From assembly GCA_903840415.1 (NCBI GenBank), contig CAIMFY010000119.1:1-47269 (forward strand): DNA of 47,269 bases. Reading direction: 5' to 3'. The stretch comes from an uncultured Opitutia bacterium (GTDB taxonomy: Bacteria; Verrucomicrobiota; Verrucomicrobiia; Opitutales; Opitutaceae). The notes under the pieces were generated by a model that was not told the DNA's origin, searched no databases, and was given only the letters and a program-made list of their open reading frames with translations. Below, piece by piece: positions 37,243 through 45,769 of this stretch; the stretch's first letter is position 1, and each line of letters starts with the position of its first letter. Made by a program: the position numbers and the translations under genes.

Positions 37243-37282
37243 GTTGCGCTCCGACCGCGCCCCCAATCAGTCTTCGCGATCC

Positions 37283-38749
37283 ATGGCATACGACTGGCTC
37301 AAAGGCGTCGACGACGAGTATGACGTCATCGTCATCGGCAGCGGTCTGGGCGGTCTCACGGGTGCCAACGTGCTCGCGAAGGCCGGCCACCGCGTGCTGC
37401 TACTGGAGCACCATTACCAGTTCGGCGGCCTCGCCACGTGGTTCACGCGGAAAGGCGGCCACATTTTCGACATTTCGCTGCACGGCTTTCCCGTCGGCAT
37501 GATCAAATCGTGCCGGAAATATTGGACGAAGGAAATCGCTGACGCGATCGTCCAGTTGAAGGATATCCGGTTCGTGAATCCCCAGATGGATGTGTGGACG
37601 ACTTTCACGCGTGAGGATTACACCCGCGTGCTCGTCGAAAACTTCCAACTGCCGCGCGAGAAAGTGGAGGCGTTCTACGACTACCTCCGCGCGATGAATT
37701 ACTACGACAACAACCCGGAAACAACCGGCGAGATGTTCCACCGGTTCTTTCCCGGCCGACCCGACGTCCACCGTCTGTTGATGGAGCCGATCTCCTACGC
37801 CAACGGCTCCAACTTCGAAGATCCCGCGATCACCTACGGGATCGTGTTTTCGAATTTCATGGGCGCGGGTGTTTACACTTTTCGAGGCGGCTCCGATTTG
37901 CTCATCGAAAAAATGGCGGCGGAATTGCGCAGGAACGGAGTCGAACTGCGCAAGAAAGTCCGCGTCGATCGCATTCTGGTCGAGGAGCGCGACGGCCGGA
38001 AAGTCGCCTGTGGTATCGTCGCCGCCAGCGGCCGCGTGATCCGCGCCAAGACGATTCTATCGAATGCGAACATTCATAACACCATTTTTCGCCTCGCCGG
38101 AGAGGAGAATTTTGCGGCCGACTTTGTCACCGAGGCACGCAAGGTTCGCATCAATACCAGCTCGTGCCAGGTCTATCTCGGCATCCGCAAAGGCGAAACC
38201 ATCCCGCACATCGGCGACCTCGTTTTCACCTCGGCGGCTCCGGCCTACAGCAACGACGAGTTGACCGATCTATACACGACGAGCCGCACCTTTTCCGTCT
38301 ACTATCCGGAAACTCGGCCGGGCTCGGATCGCTACACCGTTGTTGCTTCATTGAATGGCCGTTACCCCGATTGGTCCGCTCTGGACGAGGCGTCTTACTC
38401 CCGGAACAAAGACCGCCTGATCGAGGAGGCGATCACTGCCCTCGAAAAATTCATCCCCGACGTCCGCGCCAAGATCGATTGGAAGGAAGCGGCTACGCCG
38501 CGCACGATCGAGCGCTACACGACGCATGCCAACGGCACCTCGTTTGGCACCAAGTTTGAAGGGTTGCCGGTGTCGATGAACCTATCGGAAAAACTTCCCG
38601 GTCTCTACCACGCCGGCTCCGTCGGCATCATCATGTCTGGCTGGCTCGGCACCATTAACTACGGCGTGATCGCCGCCAACAAAATCGACAAGGCGCTGTT
38701 TGAACAAAAACGCGCTGCCGCCTCGTCACTCGCCTCCGCACCTGTCTAA
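37283..38749 (+). CDS. CrtI/phytoene desaturase-like FAD oxidoreductase 2
   Basis: 488-aa flavoprotein, a second distant member of the phytoene desaturase/retinol saturase-like family. FAD motif: [18 protein letters not shown], then [15 protein letters not shown]; the C-terminus has [21 protein letters not shown] used the ATG at 37283 (MAYDWLKG), because the longer frame from 37244 adds an unconserved stretch. Two different CrtI-type enzymes in a type II fatty-acid cluster suggest successive redox steps on an unusual chain. It precedes the dehydratase gene by 9 bases. Confidence 0.82.
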   Translation: MAYDWLKGVDDEYDVIVIGSGLGGLTGANVLAKAGHRVLLLEHHYQFGGLATWFTRKGGHIFDISLHGFPVGMIKSCRKYWTKEIADAIVQLKDIRFVNPQMDVWTTFTREDYTRVLVENFQLPREKVEAFYDYLRAMNYYDNNPETTGEMFHRFFPGRPDVHRLLMEPISYANGSNFEDPAITYGIVFSNFMGAGVYTFRGGSDLLIEKMAAELRRNGVELRKKVRVDRILVEERDGRKVACGIVAASGRVIRAKTILSNANIHNTIFRLAGEENFAADFVTEARKVRINTSSCQVYLGIRKGETIPHIGDLVFTSAAPAYSNDELTDLYTTSRTFSVYYPETRPGSDRYTVVASLNGRYPDWSALDEASYSRNKDRLIEEAITALEKFIPDVRAKIDWKEAATPRTIERYTTHANGTSFGTKFEGLPVSMNLSEKLPGLYHAGSVGIIMSGWLGTINYGVIAANKIDKALFEQKRAAASSLASAPV

Positions 38750-38758
38750 CTCTCCGTC

Positions 38759-39214
38759 ATGCTGCCGCCCGTCACCGATCTTATTCCGCACCGGCCTCCA
38801 TTTCTCTTTGTTGATGGGATCGTCTCCGAGGGGCCGGACACCTTGGTCGCGCGCCGCACGTGGCTGGCCGACGAGGATTTCTATCGCGGACACTATCCCG
38901 GCGCCCCGATCACGCCGGGGGTATTACTGTGCGAGGCAGTGTTTCAAGCCGGCGGACTACTGCTGGCTAGACAAGCGCAGGCCGCCGGCGGGAAACCCGG
39001 CGAGGGCGTGCCGCTGCTCGCGAAAATCAGCGATGTGCGGTTTCGGAATCCCGTTTATCCCGGCGACACGGTTCTCATCGAAGTGAAGAAGATGGAAGCG
39101 ATGGGCGGCTTCACAATGATCAGCGGCGTGGTGAAAAAGGCCGACGGCACCCGGGTGCTCACCGTCGAGTTTGCAGTCGCTTGGAAAGTGCCGGAGGGAG
39201 CACCGACTGCATGA
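38759..39214 (+). CDS. 3-hydroxyacyl-ACP dehydratase, FabZ-like
   Basis: 151-aa hotdog-fold protein. The active-site helix is visible as YRGHYPGAPITPGVLLCEA, with catalytic H45 and E59 spaced 14 residues apart as in FabZ. It also has the FabZ-type start LIPHRPPFLFVD. It should dehydrate 3-hydroxyacyl-ACP to trans-2-enoyl-ACP. It overlaps the next gene by ATGA, so dehydratase and reductase are probably made together. Confidence 0.9.
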   Translation: MLPPVTDLIPHRPPFLFVDGIVSEGPDTLVARRTWLADEDFYRGHYPGAPITPGVLLCEAVFQAGGLLLARQAQAAGGKPGEGVPLLAKISDVRFRNPVYPGDTVLIEVKKMEAMGGFTMISGVVKKADGTRVLTVEFAVAWKVPEGAPTA

Positions 39215-40023
39215 GCGATTTTCTCCAACTCACTGGGAAAACGTTTCTCGTGTTTGGCGTGGCCAACCGGAAAAGCGTGGCGTGGTTTGTCGCCAAGTCG
39301 CTGGAGGAGCAGGGTGCCCGAGTCGTTTACAGTGTCCGATCGGAGACGCGGAAAAAATCACTCGAAACCCTGCTCGCCGGCAAACCCGTCTTTGTGTGCG
39401 ACGTGGAGGACGAAGGATCTGTCGTGCGGCTCGCAGCCGCCGCCGCGGCGGCGGGTCTCGCACCGCTGCATGGCATTGTGCATTCGATTGCCTTTGCCAA
39501 TTACAGCGACGGTTTCACGGCTTTTCACGAGACGAAGCGTGCGGATTTTTTGCAGGCGACGGCGGTGTCTGCATTTTCACTGGTCGAGATCGCTCGGGCT
39601 TTTCAACCACACCTCGTCGCGAACGCTTCGGTGGTCACCATTGGCATCTCGTCGCTCCTCGTGACACCCGACAACTACGGTTACATGGGCCCGATCAAAG
39701 CCGCGCTTGAATCAAGCGTGCGGTTTCTAGCGAAGTCCTTCAGCGCCGCAAGTGCCGTGCGTTTCAACGCGATCGGGGCTGGACCGCTGAAGACTAGCGC
39801 TTCGGCGGGAATTCCCGGTTACCTCGAAAGCTACCTTTACGCCGAGAAAATGACGTTTCGAAAAAGAAATCTCGAAACACAGGAGGTCGCCAATGCGGTG
39901 TTGTTTCTGCTGAGTGAGCGAAGCAGTGGTGTAAACGGCACGACGCTCGTCGTCGACGCCGGTCTCGGTTCCAATTATTTCGACCAAGAGGTCATCCGGC
40001 TCGCGATGCGAACGGGGAAGTGA
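39211..40023 (+). CDS. Enoyl-ACP reductase-like SDR, FabI family with altered active site
   Basis: 270-aa SDR of the FabI type: FGVANRKSVAWFVAK at the N-terminus, HSIAFA, and the late NYGYMGPIKAALE. By direct alignment with E. coli FabI as I recall it, the numbering coincides: Y156 and K163 are kept, but the position of Tyr146 is Ile (TIGI146). The loss may change the reaction or substrate. The cluster has no separate FabG, so a ketoreductase role is an alternative. I chose the ATG at 39211 because it overlaps the dehydratase stop as ATGA and gives the normal start. Confidence 0.85.
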   Translation: MSDFLQLTGKTFLVFGVANRKSVAWFVAKSLEEQGARVVYSVRSETRKKSLETLLAGKPVFVCDVEDEGSVVRLAAAAAAAGLAPLHGIVHSIAFANYSDGFTAFHETKRADFLQATAVSAFSLVEIARAFQPHLVANASVVTIGISSLLVTPDNYGYMGPIKAALESSVRFLAKSFSAASAVRFNAIGAGPLKTSASAGIPGYLESYLYAEKMTFRKRNLETQEVANAVLFLLSERSSGVNGTTLVVDAGLGSNYFDQEVIRLAMRTGK

Positions 40024-40033
40024 GCCACGCCGG

Positions 40034-41059
40034 ATGAAATTCGCCAACGTCTGCCTCGAATCGATCGCGACCTCATTGCCGGAAGAGGTTTGGTCGTCAG
40101 CCCAGATTGAGGAAAAGCTGCGGCCGCTTTACGAGCGGTTGAAGTTGCCCGCCGGCCGGCTCGAACTCATGACCGGTATCCGCGAGCGCCGCATGTGGCC
40201 CGTCGGCACGCGGCCTTCTGATGCCAGCGCCGGAGCTGGGCGCGCTGTCCTCGCCAAGTCCTCCCTGCGCGCTGAACAAATCGAATTGTTCATCCATGCC
40301 GCTGTGAGTCGCGACATGATGGAGCCGGCGACGGCCTCGTTTGCGCACCGAAAGATCGGACTGCCGCGCACCGCACAGATCTTCGATGTTTCGAACGCCT
40401 GCCTCGGATTTCTCAATTCGCTCACCGTGGCCGCGGCGATGATCGAGTCCGGTCAGATTCGTTGCGCTCTGGTGGTCGCGGGTGAAAACGGCCGGCCGCT
40501 CGTCGAGCAAACCTTGCGCACGCTGTTGGATCGGTCACTGACGCGAAACGAGATCAAGCCGTATTTCGCCAACCTCACGATCGGCTCCGGGGCGGTGGCG
40601 GCGATGGTGTGTCACCGCAGCCTCGTGTCCGGTCAGGCGCACCGGTTTCTCGGCGGTAGCGCTCGTGCGGCGACTGAGCACAGTGAGCTTTGCCAAGGCG
40701 ACACGCACGGCGCCGATGCGCTCGCGATGCAGACCGACTCGGAGCAACTGCTGGTAGCGGGCGTCGCGCTGGCGCGGGAAACATGGCGTGATTTCACCGC
40801 GGAGCAGGGCAGCGAATTCGCGAGTTTTATCTGCCACCAAGTTGGCAGCACTCATCGGCGCAAACTCTACGAGGCCCTCGATCTCGATCTCACGAAGGAC
40901 TTCTCCACGTTTGAGACGCTCGGCAACACAGGATCGGTTGCGTTGCCCGCCACACTGTGTGCCGCCGTGGACGCCGGCGCGGTGCGACCGGGAGATCGAG
41001 TGGGGTTGCTTGGCATCGGCAGCGGGCTCAACTGCCTGATGCTCGCGCTCGAGTGGTGA
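40034..41059 (+). CDS. oleA: OleA-like acyl-CoA/acyl-ACP condensing enzyme
   Basis: 341-aa thiolase-fold protein. It resembles OleA, which joins two long fatty acyl chains head to head to a beta-keto acid, better than FabH: VSRDMMEPATAS, FDVSNACLGFLN, GSARAATEHSELCQG and the C-terminal GDRVGLLGIGSGLNCLM all have counterparts in Xanthomonas OleA. The nucleophile is C123, and E97 corresponds to the glutamate that activates the second substrate in OleA (E117 in that numbering, offset 20). A His (FICHQVG) and Asn (LGNTGS) complete the site. It is directly coupled to an OleB-like gene. Confidence 0.85.
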   Translation: MKFANVCLESIATSLPEEVWSSAQIEEKLRPLYERLKLPAGRLELMTGIRERRMWPVGTRPSDASAGAGRAVLAKSSLRAEQIELFIHAAVSRDMMEPATASFAHRKIGLPRTAQIFDVSNACLGFLNSLTVAAAMIESGQIRCALVVAGENGRPLVEQTLRTLLDRSLTRNEIKPYFANLTIGSGAVAAMVCHRSLVSGQAHRFLGGSARAATEHSELCQGDTHGADALAMQTDSEQLLVAGVALARETWRDFTAEQGSEFASFICHQVGSTHRRKLYEALDLDLTKDFSTFETLGNTGSVALPATLCAAVDAGAVRPGDRVGLLGIGSGLNCLMLALEW

Positions 41060-41946
41060 TGCGTGTGGAAATTCCAACTTGGCTCGCACGGGATTATCCG
41101 TTCGTCCCCGAGATATTCGTCACCCCGCAAGGTGCCCGGATTAGCTTCGTCGATACCGATCCACGCGACGATGAAATCGTGCTGTTGCTGCACGGCAACC
41201 CGACGTGGTCATATTATTTCCGCCACCTGATTCAGGCGCTTGCGCCGCATATGCGGTGCATCGCCCCAGATCATATCGGGATGGGATTATCGGAGAAACC
41301 GGCAGACTACGACTACACACTAGCGAGGCGCATCGCCGACCTTGAGGCACTCGTCGCGACCCTCGGCGTGAAACGCGTGCACCTCGTCGTGCATGACTGG
41401 GGCGGGGCGATCGGGTTTGGTTTCGCGGCGAAACATCCGGAGTTGATTGGCAAACTCGTCGTGCTGAATACCGGTGCGTTTGCCTCATCGCGCCTACCGG
41501 CGCGAATCGCGCTGTGCAAAGCGCCGGTCATCGGCCCGATTCTAGTGCGGGGGTTCAATGGTTTTGCATGGCCGGCGACGTGGATGGCGATGCACCGGCG
41601 CACGCTCTCCACCGAGGAGAAACGCGCTTATCTGCTGCCATATGATTCGTGGGCCCATCGCGTCGCGGTGAACGCGTTCGTGCGCGACATCCCAATGCGT
41701 CCGTCGCATCCGACGTGGTCGACGCTGGCCGCCGTGGAGCAGGGGCTCGTCCAATTTCGCGACCGTCCAGCGCTCATCGCGTGGGGTGGGTGTGATTTTT
41801 GTTTTGACGATCACTTCCTCGCGCGGTGGCGAGAATTCCTCCCTCAGGCAAGCGTTCACCGGTTCGCGGACGCCGGACACTATGTGCTCGATGACGCCCG
41901 CGAGGAAGTCGTCCCGCTGGTCGCTAGCTTTTTGTCTCCGGGGTAA
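41059..41946 (+). CDS. oleB: OleB-like alpha/beta hydrolase (haloalkane dehalogenase superfamily)
   Basis: 295-aa alpha/beta hydrolase. The oxyanion segment LLHGNPTWSYYFRHL, the nucleophile elbow VVHDWGGAIG with Asp as nucleophile, and the late catalytic His in ADAGHYVLDD match the haloalkane dehalogenase/OleB branch. OleB decarboxylates the beta-lactone made by OleC to a cis-olefin. Its place immediately after oleA (TGATG overlap) favours OleB over a true dehalogenase. Its last 23 bases overlap the 3' end of the convergent malQ copy. The expected oleC and oleD do not follow. Confidence 0.8.
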   Translation: MRVEIPTWLARDYPFVPEIFVTPQGARISFVDTDPRDDEIVLLLHGNPTWSYYFRHLIQALAPHMRCIAPDHIGMGLSEKPADYDYTLARRIADLEALVATLGVKRVHLVVHDWGGAIGFGFAAKHPELIGKLVVLNTGAFASSRLPARIALCKAPVIGPILVRGFNGFAWPATWMAMHRRTLSTEEKRAYLLPYDSWAHRVAVNAFVRDIPMRPSHPTWSTLAAVEQGLVQFRDRPALIAWGGCDFCFDDHFLARWREFLPQASVHRFADAGHYVLDDAREEVVPLVASFLSPG

Positions 41947-43210
41947 GCGACACGCCGTCGCGCCCGGTCAACTCCGCGAGTTCGCGGAGGTAGGGGGCGG
42001 AAATTTCGTGCAGTGCACGCAATTGTTCCGGACGGTATCGCCAGCTCCAGTTCCCTTGACTCTTGCCCGGGGAGTTAAAGCGAGCCGCTGAGCCGAGGTT
42101 CATGAGATCCTGCAGCGGAATGACGGCGAGATTGGCGACGGACGCATATGTGGCGCGGATGAAATCCCAGCCGACTTCGCGGCCATCCACCCGGAGATAA
42201 CGTCGCACATGATCACGCGATTTCTCGTCGCTCGCTGCAAACCAGCCGAGAGTAGTGTTATTGTCGTGCGTGCCGGGATAAACAACCGTGTTGGCGCGGT
42301 GGTTGTGCGGCAGGTAGAGATTTTTTGCGTCACCACCGAAAGCAAACTGGAGAATCGCCATACCCGGCAGACCTGTGGCTTCGCGCAATGCCACTACCGA
42401 CGGCAGCAACTCACCCAGATCTTCGGCGATGAGCTTGGCTGCGGGCAGGGTGTCGCGCACCGCGTGGAAAAATTCGAGCCCGGGCCCCGCCTCCCATGTG
42501 CCCGTGCGCGCGGTCGCCGCCGTGGCGGGAATTGCCCAGTAGGAATCGAACCCGCGGAAGTGGTCGATGCGCACGACATCGCACAACGCAAAGCTCGCGC
42601 GCAACCGTGACAGCCACCACGCATAGCCGTCGGCCGCGTGCGCCGTCCAGCGATAGAGCGGGTTGCCCCACAACTGACCGTCGGCAGAAAAGTAGTCGGG
42701 TGGCACGCCGGCGACAAAGGTCGGTCGCGCTGTCGTCGGGTCGAGTTGAAAGAGCTGCGGAATTGCCCAGACATCCGCACTGTCGAGTGCCGTAAATATC
42801 GGTGTATCACCGATGATGCTGATGCCAAAAAAAAATTGCCCGGACGCGAACTTGGTTCCACTGGCTAAAAAACAAATATTGGCAGAACTCATAACCCTCG
42901 ACCCGCGAGGCAAGTTGCGGCGGAGCGGAGATTTTTCGGCAGCAGCAAGTGATCGCACCTCCGCCGGCCATTCCCACCATGGTCGTCCGCCGAAATGATC
43001 TTTGAGGGCGGAGAAGAACGAGTAGCTGGGCAGCCAATCGGACTGCGCTTGTCGGAACGCCGCGATATCGCCGTAATGCAGCGTGCGCTTCGGATCATTG
43101 CACCAGTTGGCATGAGCGGCAAAAAGGAGTGGGAGCTTCAGCCAATACACTCCGCCAAAATCGACGTGATCTCCGCTGAGCGCACGAAGCGATGCCAACT
43201 TATCACGGCT
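41924..43210 (-). pseudogene. malQ: Truncated, frameshifted malQ copy
   Basis: An older copy of the 4-alpha-glucanotransferase gene, clearly paralogous to the intact one at 43806-45407. It lacks about the first 108 residues; homology begins near RALSGDHVDFGG at about 43205. The catalytic pieces VRIDHFRGFD, AEDLG and PGTHDN remain. Internally two frameshifts cancel each other: one near 42905-42920 and one in a run of nine A at 42827-42835. Between them the correct sense (RVEGYEFCQYLFF and QWNQVRVRA) is found in another frame. The reading frame stays open afterwards, but the product should not fold as active MalQ. Confidence 0.85.
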
Positions 43211-43225
43211 CAATATTTGGCATCC

Positions 43226-43444
43226 GGAAGTAAAAGTGTTCGATGCGGCCGAAGTCGTTAGACCCCGCGGGATAATATCTTAGGGAATACCGAAACCACT
43301 TTTCCTTCCGAATCGCGCATTTCGTCGAGCAATCAGGAAGCAAAAGTGGTTTTTTGGATTTCTTGTGCGCATTTTGGGCCTTCGATCTGGATTTGAGCCC
43401 CCATACGGACGGAATTTGGAAGCAAAAGTGGTTCATTGGATTTC
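43226..43444. repeat. Cluster of GGAAGCAAAAGTGGTT repeats
   Basis: Copies lie at 43226-43240 (GGAAGTAAAAGTGTT), 43336-43351 and 43418-43433 on the + strand, and an inverted copy at 43294-43309 (GGAAGGAAAAGTGGTT on the - strand). The two central + copies extend to 27 bases with two mismatches (43336-43362 and 43418-43444). They fill the gap between the broken malQ end and the next malQ fragment. I see no gene here. The spacing is irregular and the units are too few for a CRISPR array. Confidence 0.7.
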
Positions 43445-43446
43445 CG

Positions 43447-43735
43447 TTACTCGAGCGCGCTATTCGATGCGGAAGCCAGTTCCCGGCCATTTATCGCTGC
43501 TATGTTTGCGAGATATGGGGCCCGACTGGTCACGCAAGCTGTGAAGCTGCTCTGAGCGATATCGCCAAGTCCAACTGCCTTATGCCTTTCCCGGGGTGTT
43601 GAATCGACTGCCGGCCCCAAACGCATCTTGTCCTGTTGAGGAATGACGGCAACGTTGGCGACGGACTGATGGGAGTCGCGGATGAAATGCCAGTCAACTC
43701 CTCGACCATCGACGTGCAGGTAAAGCGGGCCACCC
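43447..43735 (-). pseudogene. malQ: Decayed malQ 3' fragment
   Basis: The - strand retains the MalQ C-terminal part in pieces: YLHVDGRGVDWHFIRDSHQS then VANVAVIPQQDKMRLG in one frame (intact copy: YLRVDGREVGWDFIRASYTS then VANLAVIPLQDLMALG), then HPGKGIRQLDLAISL in another, and finally APYLANIAAINGREL. At least one frameshift separates them. This is a third malQ copy reduced to about the last 90 codons. It lies next to a decayed oleB-like end. Confidence 0.8.
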
Positions 43736-43744
43736 GCGCGGCAT

Positions 43745-43816
43745 TTGGCGGACGCAGAGCCCTACATCTTGGGCGACGCCAGGAACGAAGAGCTTCCGGA
43801 GATCGCTAGCTTTTAG
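43745..43816 (+). pseudogene. Decayed oleB-like 3' fragment
   Basis: Translated on the + strand this 23-residue piece reads LADAEPYILGDARNE then ELPEIASF before a TAG. It aligns end to end with the intact OleB-like C-terminus FADAGHYVLDDAREE then VVPLVASF (about 14 of 23 identical). The catalytic His is replaced by Pro. Like the intact gene, its end overlaps the 3' end of the convergent malQ. This shows that oleB end and malQ were duplicated together. Confidence 0.72.
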
Positions 43817-45407
43817 GCTGCGGAGTAAGCGACAAACCATCGCGTCCTGAAAGTTCGGCAAGCTGTTTCAGATAGGCGGCAGAGTTGTCGTGCAGCATGC
43901 GCAATTGCTCTGGATGGTAACGCCAGGTCCAGTTGCCCTGGCTCTTGCCGGGTGTGTTGAAACGCGCCTCCGATCCGAGAGCCATCAAGTCCTGCAGCGG
44001 AATCACCGCGAGGTTTGCCACGGAGGTGTAGGACGCGCGGATGAAGTCCCAACCGACTTCGCGGCCATCCACGCGCAGGTAGCGGCGCACATGATCGCGT
44101 GCCTTCTCCTCCGCGCCGACATACCAGCCGAGCGTGGTGTCATTGTCATGCGTGCCGGGATAAATGACGCTGTTCGCGCGGTGATTGTGTGGCAGGTAGA
44201 GGTTTTTTGCATCGCCGCCGAAGGCGAATTGGAAAATTGCCATACCGGGCAGGCCGGTCGCGTTGCGCAGAGCGACAACGGACGGCGAGAGCTCGCCGAG
44301 ATCCTCGGCGATCAATTTGACGCCGGGCAGGGCGCCGTGGACGGCTCGAAAAAACTCCAATCCCGGTCCTTTTTCCCAGCTCCCGGTGCGCGCGGTTGGT
44401 GCCGTCGCCGGGATCGCCCAATACGAATCGAAACCGCGGAAATGGTCGATGCGCACGACATCGCAAAGGGCAAAGCTCGCGCGCAGCCGTGCGATCCACC
44501 AGGCGTAGCCTTCAGCGGCGTGCGTGGTCCAGTGATATAGCGGGTTGCCCCAAAGTTGGCCGTCGGCGGAGAAATAATCAGGCGGCACACCAGCCACGAA
44601 CGTCGGCCGCGCGGTCTGCGGATCGAGTTGGAAGAGTTGCGGGGCGGCCCACACATCGGCACTGTCGAGCGCGGTGAAGATCGGCGTGTCGCCGATGATG
44701 CTGATGCCGAGCTTGGCGGCGCGCACGCGCATCTGCGCCCATTGGCCAAAAAACAGATACTGGATGAACTCATAGGCTTCGGCGCGCATCGCGACTTTTT
44801 GGCGAAGCTGGGATTTTTCGGCGGAAGCGAGCGAACGCATGTCCGCCGGCCATTCCCACCACGGTTTGCCGCCAAAATTATCTTTCAGCGCCGAGAAGAG
44901 CGCGTAACCCGGCAGCCATCCGGCCTGAGTTTGTCGAAACGCCGCGAAATCACCATACGGCAGATCACGTTTCTGATCCTTGCGCCAGTTTGCGTGCGCC
45001 GAAAACAGCAGCGGAAACTTGAGCCGGTAGAGCGCACCGAAATCAACTCCGGCAGTGCTGAGCGCGCGCAAGGGCACGAGCGACTCGTCGGTGAGCAATC
45101 CCGCCGCCGCGAGCGGCGCCGGATCAATCAGGTAAGGATTGCCGGCAAACGAAGAGAAACACTGGTAGGGCGAGTCGCCATAGCCCGTCGGCCCGAGCGG
45201 GCAGACCTGCCAGTATTTCATCCCGGCGGCCGCGAGGAAATCGAGCAGTGCAAAGGCCGCCGCATCAAACGTTCCGACGCCAAACACGCTCGGCAACGAC
45301 GTCGGGTGAGCGAGCACGCCAGCTGCGCGATGGTCAAGCCAGTTGAAGAGCGGTGAACCTCCAGAAACGGATTCGAAAGACGACGAGAGAATGGGAGCAG
45401 TTGCCAT
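43806..45407 (-). CDS. malQ: 4-alpha-glucanotransferase (amylomaltase)
   Basis: MalQ (GH77) transfers alpha-1,4-glucan segments between maltodextrins in the cytoplasm. The 533-aa protein is full length: VLAHPTSLPSVFGVG and CPLGPTGYGDSPYQCFSSFAGN at the N-terminus, then VRIDHFRGFDSYW (nucleophile Asp), IAEDLGEL (acid/base Glu) and YPGTHDNDTTLGW (third Asp). It is the only intact one of three malQ copies in the window. With glgC it supports glycogen or maltodextrin metabolism. Its own 3' end carries the remnant of an oleB-like gene. Confidence 0.95.
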   Translation of the reverse strand: MATAPILSSSFESVSGGSPLFNWLDHRAAGVLAHPTSLPSVFGVGTFDAAAFALLDFLAAAGMKYWQVCPLGPTGYGDSPYQCFSSFAGNPYLIDPAPLAAAGLLTDESLVPLRALSTAGVDFGALYRLKFPLLFSAHANWRKDQKRDLPYGDFAAFRQTQAGWLPGYALFSALKDNFGGKPWWEWPADMRSLASAEKSQLRQKVAMRAEAYEFIQYLFFGQWAQMRVRAAKLGISIIGDTPIFTALDSADVWAAPQLFQLDPQTARPTFVAGVPPDYFSADGQLWGNPLYHWTTHAAEGYAWWIARLRASFALCDVVRIDHFRGFDSYWAIPATAPTARTGSWEKGPGLEFFRAVHGALPGVKLIAEDLGELSPSVVALRNATGLPGMAIFQFAFGGDAKNLYLPHNHRANSVIYPGTHDNDTTLGWYVGAEEKARDHVRRYLRVDGREVGWDFIRASYTSVANLAVIPLQDLMALGSEARFNTPGKSQGNWTWRYHPEQLRMLHDNSAAYLKQLAELSGRDGLSLTPQPKS

Positions 45408-45769
45408 GGCGCAGTCTACCGCGGGGGAGGTGGGTTCATATACTCAAAAACCATTGAGGTATAACTCGCGGTTGTCGACTCGGCGTTGCGGCGATCTCCC
45501 GCGCGCGATGCCACGCGCAATCAACGGGCTCATTCTCGGCCGGAGATGGAATTGGGCGTCCGGCATTCCGTGCGAAGGCGGCGAGGGGACTTGTCGACGC
45601 CGACCAATGGAAGACGAGGCATGGCTTGGGAGGCGCAATTTACGTTTAGCGCCATAGTAAATACTTTCACTAACGTCTAATCTCACCACCTAACTAGCTT
45701 GATGTCTAGTGGCTGCGCAACAGCCCACGCTTAGACCAGTGTTAGCGTTTATCATATTACGTTGCCAAA
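45408..45769. other. Intergenic stretch between malQ and the recombination module
   Basis: About 360 bases without a gene I can support. From about 45650 the sequence becomes visibly more AT-rich than the window average. A short palindrome-like element ACTAG-N8-CTAGT and an imperfect GGCTG/CAGCC hairpin lie at about 45692-45726. The upstream promoter of malQ must be in its left part, but I see no convincing -35/-10 pair. An open frame crossing it on the + strand starts inside malQ and looks spurious. Confidence 0.5.

Noticed and set aside
41059-41946. Calling the alpha/beta hydrolase a true haloalkane dehalogenase
   Set aside because: The motifs are shared by both, but direct coupling to an OleA-like gene makes OleB the better explanation.
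43226-43444. CRISPR array from the 16-base repeats
   Set aside because: Only four copies, one inverted, with irregular spacing and no cas genes.
45343-45657. 104-codon + strand frame across the malQ start
   Set aside because: It starts inside malQ, has no motif, and its composition changes midway.
45671-45683. Possible second copy of the dif-like arm (TAACGTCTAATCT)
   Set aside because: Only about 9 of 13 bases match and no partner arm is found; consistent with chance.
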